Shown piece after piece: positions 6,563 through 12,347 of a DNA stretch of 12,347 nucleotides (position 1 is the first letter of the stretch; each line of letters begins with the position of its first letter). Origin of the DNA: CAZCBJ01 sp964496705 (GTDB lineage: Bacteria; Chloroflexota; Anaerolineae; Anaerolineales; Anaerolineaceae); the NCBI GenBank assembly GCA_964496705.1, contig CAZCBJ010000107.1:1-12347 (forward strand), given 5' to 3'. Made by a program: the position numbers and the translations under genes. Below the pieces are notes generated by a model. The model was given only the letters and a program-made list of their open reading frames with translations, did no database searches and was not told the origin of the DNA.

Positions 6563-7528
6563 ATGGACTGGCGCCTGTCCGCACACCGGAAAGATGGAGG
6601 CACGCGTACCCCTAAAGCATCCCTGCGCAGCGTGCTGTTCGCCGTTATCGCGCTCCTGGTGGCAGCGCTGGCCTGCAACCTGCCGCGCAATCCGGATGAG
6701 GTGCAGACATTTGAGAGCACCGTTTTGGCGGAAGGTGGTGAGTTCAGGCAAACCGCCGCGGTGGTGGAACAACAGCGCATCGAGCAAACCTTCGGCGGGA
6801 CGCGCCGCTACGCAGATGATCCTTCGGTGACGACTGGCGAGGTGGAATTTACCTGCCAGCCGGTGTACGATGTGACCCATGCTCCCAGCCTGGGTATCTC
6901 TTTCAAGGATAAATCTCTCTTTGTGAACACTCCCCAGGGTCGGATCGAGTACCTGCGCATGGAGCCGGGGCTTTATTGCACCCTGGCTTATGAGAAGAAA
7001 AGCCGCGAACAGCAGAAAGAATGTTTGCGCTTTGAACAGGAGCGCATGATCCTGACCGTCGAAGATCCTCACCTGGGCATTTGCCACCAATCCGCCGCCT
7101 CGCTCTCCGATGTGCCCTGGACCGAGGCGGATGAGCAACTGCAGAGGCTGCCCCAGTGCCTGACTCAGGCCTACACCTGGCGGCAGATCACCGATCATCA
7201 GGAGAGCGCCAAGGCCGGGCTGACCTGCAACGGCCGCTTCATCCTGAGCAACAGAGGCGCGGAACCGCTGTATGCCAAATACGTCTCCAGCATGGATACC
7301 GGCGCCATGCAACTGACCTCCTGGAAGAACATGCCGCTGGCTGCCGGCGCAGAAGGTGAGGAACGCATTAATCACACCACGTATAAGGACGGGACGGTCA
7401 CCTGCACCCGTGTGGAAAAGCTGTTTGTCTTCCGCGATGTGCCGGAATGCGCGTGGCTTAAGCTGGATGAGAACCAGTGGATCTGGGAGGAGAAGGCTCA
7501 GCCTATCGAAGTGTATGTCTGTCCATAG
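6563..7528 (+). CDS. Cysteine-rich lipoprotein of unknown function
   Basis: A 321-residue secreted protein that I cannot assign to a family. Seen: a charged N terminus (residues 1-22), a hydrophobic segment (23-36), and a lipobox-like ALAC with the lipid-bearing cysteine at C38 followed by NLP, a style common in Chloroflexota lipoproteins. Nine more cysteines (98, 139, 154, 174, 199, 222, 281, 296, 320) are spread through the mature part, which suggests disulfides outside the cell. The stretch 185-215 recalls other surface proteins only vaguely. The signal region is unusually long because of about 20 residues before the hydrophobic core, but no closer downstream start exists. The next gene begins 22 bp downstream with its own ribosome site, so the two may share a transcript. 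Confidence 0.75.
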   Translation: MDWRLSAHRKDGGTRTPKASLRSVLFAVIALLVAALACNLPRNPDEVQTFESTVLAEGGEFRQTAAVVEQQRIEQTFGGTRRYADDPSVTTGEVEFTCQPVYDVTHAPSLGISFKDKSLFVNTPQGRIEYLRMEPGLYCTLAYEKKSREQQKECLRFEQERMILTVEDPHLGICHQSAASLSDVPWTEADEQLQRLPQCLTQAYTWRQITDHQESAKAGLTCNGRFILSNRGAEPLYAKYVSSMDTGAMQLTSWKNMPLAAGAEGEERINHTTYKDGTVTCTRVEKLFVFRDVPECAWLKLDENQWIWEEKAQPIEVYVCP

Positions 7529-7550
7529 AAATTGATCAAGGAGAAAAACA

Positions 7551-8381
7551 ATGAAATACGGCTTTATCATGCCTTTCGGCGATGCGCGCAGCATTGCCAA
7601 TCACGCTCGCGAGGCGGAGCAGGCTGGCTGGGATGGTTATTTCATGGGCGAGGCGGTCTGGCATATTGACGTGTGGGTGGCGCTCAGCGCCGCGGCCATG
7701 CTCACCGAGCGCATCCGTCTGGGCACCATGATCGCCCAGTTGCCGCGCACCAAGCCCTGGAAACTGGCCAGCGAGACCGCCACGCTGGACAACCTGTCCA
7801 ACGGGCGGGTGATCCTGGCGGTGGGCGTGGGGGTGAACTTTTACGGCTATCAGGCCTTCCTGGATGAGACCACCGACAACAAAGTCCGCGCCGAACTGAT
7901 GGACGAAGGAATTGACCTGCTCACCCTGCTTTACCAGGGCGAGCCGTTCACCTTCAACGGCAGGCATTATCACGTCGACCTGACCCGCCTGGATCCACAG
8001 TACTACCCGCCGCGCCCCGTGCAGCAACCGCGCATCCCCATTTGGGTGGTGGGCATCTGGCCGCGGATGAAATCCATGCGCCGCGTGCTGCGCTGCGATG
8101 GGCTCATCCCGATCGTGATGAACACAGAGCGGCAATACACCACCATCCTGCCGGAGCATGTGCGCGAGATGCGCGAATACGTCGCCGTCAACCGCACGCT
8201 GCCCACGCCCTTCGACGTCACATCCGAGGGTCAGACCGTGGGGATGAGCCAGGCGCAGATGGCGGATGTCATCCTGCCCTGGGCCGAGGCCGGCGCTACC
8301 TGGTGGCTGGAGACGCTCTACGGTCAATCAGAAGAAACGATCATCACCCGCCTGCGGCAGGGTCCCCCACAGATATCCTGA
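7551..8381 (+). CDS. LLM-class flavin/F420-dependent oxidoreductase
   Basis: A TIM-barrel member of the luciferase-like monooxygenase superfamily, using F420 or FMN to oxidise or reduce an organic substrate in the cytoplasm. Seen in 276 residues: the early EAEQAGWDGYF (21-31), LTERIRLGTM (51-60), and the family core with LASETATLDNLSNGR (72-86) and AVGVG (90-94), followed by the RIPIWVVG strand (161-168). It is shorter than the usual 300-350 residues and lacks the longer C-terminal segment of bacterial luciferases, which fits the F420-dependent group better. AAGGAG at 7538-7543 lies 7 nt before the ATG. The DinB-fold gene follows after 16 bp, suggesting an operon with it and the kinase after it. 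Cofactor and substrate are inferred only to the family level. Confidence 0.9.
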   Translation: MKYGFIMPFGDARSIANHAREAEQAGWDGYFMGEAVWHIDVWVALSAAAMLTERIRLGTMIAQLPRTKPWKLASETATLDNLSNGRVILAVGVGVNFYGYQAFLDETTDNKVRAELMDEGIDLLTLLYQGEPFTFNGRHYHVDLTRLDPQYYPPRPVQQPRIPIWVVGIWPRMKSMRRVLRCDGLIPIVMNTERQYTTILPEHVREMREYVAVNRTLPTPFDVTSEGQTVGMSQAQMADVILPWAEAGATWWLETLYGQSEETIITRLRQGPPQIS

Positions 8382-8397
8382 TCCCGGAGTACACAAC

Positions 8398-8904
8398 ATG
8401 AGCATCGAACAAATCACAAAAAGCGCTGTCCAATCCCAATACCTGGCTGCGTTAGCCATGCTGCGCGAGGTGGTGGAACGCTGCCCTCCGGCGCTGTGGA
8501 CGAGCGAGCCATACCCCAACCGCACCTGGCAGGTGGCCTACCATGCGTTGTTTTACACCCATCTCTACCTGCAGCCCTCCGCCGAGCATTTCAAAGCCTG
8601 GGAACGCCATCGCGCCGATTACGAGTTCCTCGGCCCGTTGCCCTGGCCGCCCCACCGCAAGCCGGAAATTGGCGAGCCTTACACTCCCGCGGACGTGCTG
8701 GACTTTTGGGCTTTCTGCGTGGAAGACGTGCGCGCGCAGGTCCCCAACCTCGAACTGAACGCTCCCTCCGGTTTTGACTGGTTGAATTTCAACAAGCTGG
8801 AGTTGCAGTTGTACAACATTCGCCATCTGCAGCACCACACCGGCGAACTGGGCGACCGTCTCGGCGCGGCGGGGGTGAAGTTAAGTTGGGTGGGAAGTGG
8901 ATAA
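8398..8904 (+). CDS. DinB-fold protein (DinB/YfiT-like putative metalloenzyme)
   Basis: A 168-residue four-helix-bundle protein. DinB/YfiT-like members bind a metal through three histidines and include thiol-dependent (bacillithiol, mycothiol) transferases. Seen: candidate ligands H49 in VAYHALFYTHLYL and, in the last helix, H143 and H147 in IRHLQHHTGEL, the usual spacing. GGAG lies 8 nt before the ATG at 8398. The open frame extends further upstream inside the previous gene, but that part looks like read-through and has no ribosome site. The end overlaps the start of the kinase gene by 8 bp. Together with the F420-type enzyme upstream this suggests a role in detoxifying or modifying a small molecule. 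DinB proteins have diverse functions, so this is inference. Confidence 0.85.
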   Translation: MSIEQITKSAVQSQYLAALAMLREVVERCPPALWTSEPYPNRTWQVAYHALFYTHLYLQPSAEHFKAWERHRADYEFLGPLPWPPHRKPEIGEPYTPADVLDFWAFCVEDVRAQVPNLELNAPSGFDWLNFNKLELQLYNIRHLQHHTGELGDRLGAAGVKLSWVGSG

Positions 8905-9775
8905 AATCGGCGCTGCCTACCTTTGCGCCATTCAAACCCGTTATCCTGACCTGACCGTGAGGACGTTCGTCCTTCACCGCGGCGGACAGTTCAGCGACGT
9001 CCTGTTTATCAATCATGAGCTGGTATTTCGCTTTCCGCGTTATCCCGCAGGGGCAGAGGCGGTGCAGCGCGAGGCGCGCCAGCTCAACCGGCTGCGCGGC
9101 TGCCTGCCCATCCCGATCCCTGAACCGCTTTACCTGAGTGCCCCCGGCGAACCAGCCGGGCGCGCCTTCATGGGCTACCGCAGGCTGCCCGGTGAGCCAC
9201 TGGACCTCCAATTGTTTAATTCAATCAGTGATGGCGCTGTTGTTGAGCGCCTGGCGCGCCAACTGGCAGAATTTCTCCACCGCCTGCACCATTTGCCGCT
9301 GGATGATCTGGAGGCCGGCCAGGCGCCGGGTGAAACCACAGATTTCTGGCGAGCAATGTACGCCGACATCCGCGCCAACCTGTTCCCAATGATGCGCGCT
9401 GACGCGCGGCGTCAGGTCGCAGAGCATTTTGAGGGTTACCTGTCGCGTCCGGAGCTGAATATTTACCCGACCAGCCTGCGCCACGGCGATTTTGGCACAA
9501 TCAACCTGCTGTACGACCCACTCAGCCGCAGCATCAGCGGGGTGCTGGATTGGAGCGAGGCTGGCACGGGCGACCCGGCTACCGATATCGCCGCCGTTTC
9601 GTGCTTTGGGCAGCCCTTTTTTGAGCGCTTCTGCTGTTACTATCCCGGGGTTGAAGCGCTGCTAGAGCGCGCGCGCTTCTGCAAAGGCACTTTTGCCCTG
9701 CAGGAAGCTTTGCACGGCTTTCACTCCGGCGACCGTGAAGCCTTTGAAAGCGGCATGGCTGATTATCGGAATTAA
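8897..9775 (+). CDS. Aminoglycoside phosphotransferase (APH) family kinase
   Basis: A 292-residue protein of the APH/choline-kinase fold that transfers phosphate from ATP to a small molecule. Seen: N-terminal lobe strand with VFRFPR (43-48), the catalytic loop H196-x-D198-x4-N203 (Brenner motif), and the metal-binding D218 in GVLDWSEAG followed by GDPATDIA. The GTG start at 8897 overlaps the DinB gene stop by 8 bp and has no good ribosome site, so it is probably translated by coupling. Many APH-fold proteins act on other substrates (choline, homoserine, macrolides, sugars) and are not resistance genes, so a drug target is not implied. It is the last gene of the LLM-DinB-kinase run. A weak stem-loop follows about 50 bp later. 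Confidence 0.9.
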   Translation: MDKIGAAYLCAIQTRYPDLTVRTFVLHRGGQFSDVLFINHELVFRFPRYPAGAEAVQREARQLNRLRGCLPIPIPEPLYLSAPGEPAGRAFMGYRRLPGEPLDLQLFNSISDGAVVERLARQLAEFLHRLHHLPLDDLEAGQAPGETTDFWRAMYADIRANLFPMMRADARRQVAEHFEGYLSRPELNIYPTSLRHGDFGTINLLYDPLSRSISGVLDWSEAGTGDPATDIAAVSCFGQPFFERFCCYYPGVEALLERARFCKGTFALQEALHGFHSGDREAFESGMADYRN

Positions 9776-9822
9776 AAAGTAGTCAACGGATATGCAGCCG
9801 GCTTGGTTTGGCGGTCTCATCT

Positions 9823-9839
9823 GCGGCCCAATTCGCCGC
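9823..9839 (+). terminator. Weak candidate terminator after the kinase gene
   Basis: A 5-bp GC stem (GCGGC/GCCGC) with a 7-nt loop is followed by CATATTTTC, a poor T-run. This is below the strength of typical intrinsic terminators. It is listed because the gene order calls for an end of transcription here and no better hairpin is seen in 9776-9880. Confidence 0.2.
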
Positions 9840-9858
9840 CATATTTTCACCGTTCAGG

Positions 9859-9887
9859 GATGAATCACGAACAATTCAAAGTATAAT
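9859..9887 (+). promoter_or_regulatory. Promoter of the ATP-grasp gene
   Basis: A perfect TATAAT lies at 9882-9887. The upstream half is poor (GATGAA at 9859-9864 with a 17-bp spacer), so it may need an activator. The predicted message has a leader of about 135 nt up to the ATG at 10030. Two small hairpins are visible in it, GGGTG-TTT-CACCC (9945-9957) and CCAGG-TCAT-CCTGG (9986-9999), and I recognise no known riboswitch class. The 254-bp gap 9776-10029 holds nothing else that I can support. Confidence 0.45.
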
Positions 9888-10029
9888 CAGAGCGATTCAG
9901 TTCCCTGTTACCAATAGATCCATTTCAGAGCATAACTGATCAAAGGGTGTTTCACCCGGGAGGTTGCAGCAGTAAAGCCTGAACACCAGGTCATCCTGGG
10001 GGCTGGCTATCCATCGAGCGGAGGTTTCC

Positions 10030-11076
10030 ATGGCCAAGGTCGTTTTAGCCCACAACTTAATCCCCCTGAATTTCGTGCAAAATGGGAAGCCTCTTGACCT
10101 GATTGCCGAATATGACACCGCCAACACCATTCATGCCATCGCGGCAGCGATTCAAACTGGCGGTCACGAAGTCGTCCCGGTGGAAGCCGACGAGTTATTT
10201 CTTCAACATCTGCTAACCCTTCAGCCGGACATTGTGTTCAACGTCGCCGAAGGTCTGCGCGGCGAAGCGCGCGAAGCGCAGGTGCCGGCGATCTGCGAGA
10301 TGCTCGGCGTGCCTTATACCGGATCCGGGGTGCTGTCGCTGGCGATGTGCCAGGACAAAGCTCAGACCAACCGCATGCTGGCTCACCACGGCCTGCTGGT
10401 TCCTGATTACCGCGTCTTTCACGCGGTGAATGGGCATATCCAGCCGGAACTGGTGTTTCCATTGATTGTCAAATTGGTGCACGAAGGATCCTCGATGGGC
10501 TTGTCGGACAAATCGGTCGTTGGAGACCGGGCGGCAATGGATGAGCAAGTGGATTATCTGATCCGCACCTATAATGAGCCCGTGCTGGTGCAGCGGTTTA
10601 TCGAGGGGCGCGAATTTACGGTGGGGGTGCTGGGCAATCACAAGCCGGTGATTCTGCCAGTTGTCGAAACCATTTTTGACAGCCCGCATGGAATTGTGAT
10701 CTTTGATCTGGACGAGGACATGGTGCCGCTGGTTGCGCAGGCGCGCGGCATGGATTATGCCAATCAACAAAAAAATCATCCGGTGGGTTACCGCAGCATC
10801 TGCCCGGCCCCCATCGACTCATCCCTGACCGAACGCATCCACGAGACAGTTTTACGCGCTTTTCGGGTGATGGGCTGCCGGGATTGGTGCCGGGTGGATC
10901 TGCGGATGGATGCCCAAGGGAAGATTTACATCTTGGAGCTGAACCCGATTGCGGGCATCGCCCCGGGCTACTGGCTGCCGCGCTCAGCCCAGGCCGCCGG
11001 GCTGGATTACAACGTCTTTATTAACCGTATCCTGGATATCGCCCTCGACCGCATCGCGGGCGGCAACCGGTATTGA
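10030..11076 (+). CDS. ATP-grasp ligase related to D-alanine-D-alanine ligase
   Basis: A 348-residue cytoplasmic ATP-dependent carboxylate-amine ligase. Seen: Ddl-type N-terminal domain with FNVAEGLRGEAREAQVP (70-86) and GVPYTGSG (93-100), ATP-binding K148 in IVKLV followed by HEGSSMGLSD (151-160), VLVQRFIEGREFTVGV (185-200), and the metal-binding end with RVDLR (288-292) and ELNPIAGIAPG (303-313). GGAGG lies 5 nt before the ATG. Housekeeping Ddl enzymes carry E-x-N-T-x-P-G-M/F-T here. This one has NPIAGIAPGYWLPRSA, and it also has an early IAEYDTANTI segment, so it belongs to the less-studied Ddl-like group and may join other amino acids or peptides. It converges on the phosphoribosyltransferase-like gene, with 12 bp between the stops. 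Confidence 0.88.
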   Translation: MAKVVLAHNLIPLNFVQNGKPLDLIAEYDTANTIHAIAAAIQTGGHEVVPVEADELFLQHLLTLQPDIVFNVAEGLRGEAREAQVPAICEMLGVPYTGSGVLSLAMCQDKAQTNRMLAHHGLLVPDYRVFHAVNGHIQPELVFPLIVKLVHEGSSMGLSDKSVVGDRAAMDEQVDYLIRTYNEPVLVQRFIEGREFTVGVLGNHKPVILPVVETIFDSPHGIVIFDLDEDMVPLVAQARGMDYANQQKNHPVGYRSICPAPIDSSLTERIHETVLRAFRVMGCRDWCRVDLRMDAQGKIYILELNPIAGIAPGYWLPRSAQAAGLDYNVFINRILDIALDRIAGGNRY

Positions 11077-11088
11077 GCCAACCCAAAC

Positions 11089-12150
11089 TCAAAGATTGCG
11101 CCGGAGGATGTCCACAATGGTCAGGTTGTGGCGCGATTCCAGCTGGCCGTTGATCATCTGCACCTGTTTCTTGGGCGAATAGAATACCTCGCTCCAGCCG
11201 TAACCGGCGCAGGCTGTGTCGGCGACAGCGTTGCCGACACCATCCACCCCCCACCAGGCGCGGTACTGTTCTTCCAGGTCGGGGCGGATGTGCAGCTCCG
11301 GCAGGTTGAAATGGGCTGAATAATAGAAATCCGGCGGCAGCGCATTCAAGAGCGTCTCAAAGACGTGCAGGCGCACCTGAATGCCGTCCATGCAGCCGCA
11401 ATTGGCGATGCGGCTGATCCCGCGCACGGTGGCCAGCGGAGCGATGACCTCAATCCGCTGGATGTGATCGAAGCGCTCCTGCACTTTCAAGATCACTTCC
11501 TTCATCACCAGCCCGCTGGCGATGCTGTCGGCGATGAAGGCCAGGGTGATGCTGCGGCGCTGGTGATCGTCCAGGTCCTTATCCTTGAACAGGGTGAATT
11601 CCACCTTGCGGTTATAGACCGGCACCGAGCTGTCAAAGACGTGGTGCGCATCAAGTAAAATTTCGTCGCAATAATAGCCGTAATCTTCGAAGATCGCCTC
11701 AGAAACCTGATACTTGAGCCCTTCACGCGCGATGGGGAAGATGGCGATATTGTGCTGCTGGCGGCTGGTGATGACTGTCTCCAGCGGCGGCGCGTTGAAA
11801 ATGCTGTGGATGGCCTGCGAGATGAGCCGCGAGCGCTCGGAGCCCATGCACAACTGCCCCGGCAGCAGCATGGAAGAGAGGTGCGCCACCTCGTCGGTCT
11901 GAATTCCCACCGTTTGCATCAGGTTAAGGTCCACCGGACTGCTGCGAAGGTAGATGAACTTGGCAGTTTCGGGATTGTGGTACAGCACCACCTCAAGGCT
12001 GCCGCTGGATTCCACGCTGAGTTTGCCCAGGCGGTAAAAGCCGCTTCCCTGTTCGCTGCGGTAGGGAAGCGGCTTTTCCAGTTCCAGAATACATCTGTTC
12101 TGGCTGGATCCATTTTCAGGGAAGTCGAACGGATAGCGGACTGGCGGCAC
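11089..12150 (-). CDS. UPRTase-like phosphoribosyltransferase-fold protein, function unknown
   Basis: A 353-residue protein. Its middle (about 125-255) follows the order of uracil phosphoribosyltransferase: NIAIFPIAREGLKYQ (134-148) against the VVPILRAGL strand-turn, LAFIADSIASG (203-213) against the PRPP loop LIVDPMLATGG, and IEVIAPLATVRGI (233-245) against the following VLVAAPEGI strand. It differs from UPRTase (about 210 residues) by an N-terminal extension of about 110 residues, a Ser-Gly-Leu end to the PRPP loop, and a C-terminal region where GVDGVGNAVADT (301-312) stands roughly where GxGDAGDR is expected. The start is a GTG at 12150 with GAGGAG 5 nt upstream; the protein may bind a nucleotide or PRPP. 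Assignment rests on my own pattern match. Function, substrate and even activity are unknown. Confidence 0.65.
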   Translation of the reverse strand: MPPVRYPFDFPENGSSQNRCILELEKPLPYRSEQGSGFYRLGKLSVESSGSLEVVLYHNPETAKFIYLRSSPVDLNLMQTVGIQTDEVAHLSSMLLPGQLCMGSERSRLISQAIHSIFNAPPLETVITSRQQHNIAIFPIAREGLKYQVSEAIFEDYGYYCDEILLDAHHVFDSSVPVYNRKVEFTLFKDKDLDDHQRRSITLAFIADSIASGLVMKEVILKVQERFDHIQRIEVIAPLATVRGISRIANCGCMDGIQVRLHVFETLLNALPPDFYYSAHFNLPELHIRPDLEEQYRAWWGVDGVGNAVADTACAGYGWSEVFYSPKKQVQMINGQLESRHNLTIVDILRRNL

Positions 12151-12181
12151 GAACGCTCCTCAAAGCGGGTGTTAGATTTGG

Positions 12182-12215
12182 GCGCGGTCAGCCTTGCGAA
12201 GGCGCTGACCGGCGC
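12182..12215 (-). promoter_or_regulatory. Leader hairpin upstream of the UPRTase-like gene
   Basis: Within the presumed 5' leader a bulged stem of 14 pairs forms from GCGC/GCGC, GGTCA/TGACC and GCCTT/AAGGC, with a CGC loop in the RNA and bulges of 1 and 2 nt. It ends about 20 nt before GAGGAG. A second smaller hairpin (GCCC at 12220-12223 with GGGC at 12230-12233, or CTGCC/GGCAG in competition) lies just upstream. No T-run follows, so it is not an intrinsic terminator. Confidence 0.5.
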
Positions 12216-12249
12216 TGCCGCCCAGTAAAGGGCAGACCTGCACAGGCCT

Positions 12250-12278
12250 ATTGTATCCCAAACTGCCGATTCTGAAAG
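12250..12278 (-). promoter_or_regulatory. Promoter of the UPRTase-like gene
   Basis: On the minus strand CTTTCA (12273-12278, 3 of 6) and TACAAT (12250-12255, 5 of 6) are separated by 17 bp. Transcription would start near 12243, giving a leader of about 90 nt that holds the hairpins at 12182-12235 and the GAGGAG ribosome site. Confidence 0.5.
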
Positions 12279-12338
12279 ACATTTGCTCACATTCAAAAAG
12301 ACAATCCTGTCAACCGGCGGATTCTGGTTGAAAAGACA
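12275..12338. repeat. Three AAAGACA heptamers upstream of the UPRTase-like gene
   Basis: AAAGACA occurs at 12275-12281, 12297-12303 and 12332-12338, all in the same direction with start spacings of 22 and 35 bp. The first overlaps the -35 box. Between the last two is a TCAACC/GGTTGA inverted repeat (12310-12315 and 12326-12331). They could be binding sites of a regulator, or chance in AT-richer intergenic DNA. Confidence 0.25.
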
Positions 12339-12347
12339 ACACCAATA

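Noticed and set aside
6035..7600. 521-codon minus-strand open frame
   Set aside because: It crosses the end of the transporter, a promoter and the lipoprotein gene in antisense, is Gln/Gly/Ala-rich and shows no domain.
8266..8397. N-terminal extension of the DinB-fold protein
   Set aside because: The extra 44 residues overlap the oxidoreductase gene in another frame and look like read-through; the ATG at 8398 has its own GGAG.
9888..10029. Known riboswitch in the ATP-grasp leader
   Set aside because: Two small hairpins are present, but none of the conserved cores of the common classes (TPP, cobalamin, SAM, glycine, c-di-AMP) could be recognised.
12275..12338. CRISPR-like repeat array
   Set aside because: The repeat is only 7 bp, spacing is uneven and there are no cas genes.

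Overview
The window is 12.3 kb of GC-rich, tightly packed bacterial chromosome. Several features point to an anaerobic or facultative member of Chloroflexota, possibly Anaerolineae. These are an oxygen-sensitive radical-SAM maturase, an F420-type luciferase-like oxidoreductase, a lipoprotein with the ALACNLP lipobox style, and a REP-like CCCTCTCCC...GGGAGAGGG palindrome. This assignment is an inference from gene style, not a phylogeny. No tRNA, rRNA, CRISPR array, transposase or phage gene was seen.

Left part, minus strand (1-4644): the 5' part of a leucyl-tRNA synthetase gene runs off the left edge. Upstream of it lies a SPASM radical-SAM enzyme of the anaerobic sulfatase-maturase (anSME) type with a SEC-C zinc tail. 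Its start codon overlaps the stop of a DagK/YegS-type lipid kinase gene by ATGA. A 12-bp palindrome separates these from a family 4 glycoside hydrolase (NAD/Mn type) that has a recognisable promoter of its own.

Middle (4648-6529): a decayed zone. A minus-strand scrap resembles the recognition helix of a MarR-type regulator. It is followed by an intact small cupin and then the wreck of a SAM-dependent methyltransferase, which lacks its N terminus, has an internal deletion, a shifted frame and a stop codon. An intact EamA/DMT-type membrane transporter follows 6 bp after the wreck.

Right-middle, plus strand (6563-9775): a cysteine-rich lipoprotein of unknown function, apparently leaderless with TATAAT 6 bp before its ATG. 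Then comes a compact run: an LLM-class flavin/F420 oxidoreductase, a DinB-fold protein, and an aminoglycoside-phosphotransferase-fold kinase overlapping it by 8 bp. The last three look like one transcription unit that acts on a small molecule, but the substrate cannot be read from the sequence.

Right end (9776-12347): an ATP-grasp ligase related to D-Ala-D-Ala ligase (plus strand) converges with a UPRTase-like phosphoribosyltransferase of unusual architecture (minus strand), with 12 bp between their stops. The phosphoribosyltransferase gene has a promoter, a structured leader with a 14-bp bulged hairpin, and a good ribosome binding site. It and the lipoprotein are the least explained genes here. 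Nothing in the window proves a new multi-gene system. The best candidates are the oxidoreductase/DinB/kinase cassette and the leader-regulated UPRTase-like gene.
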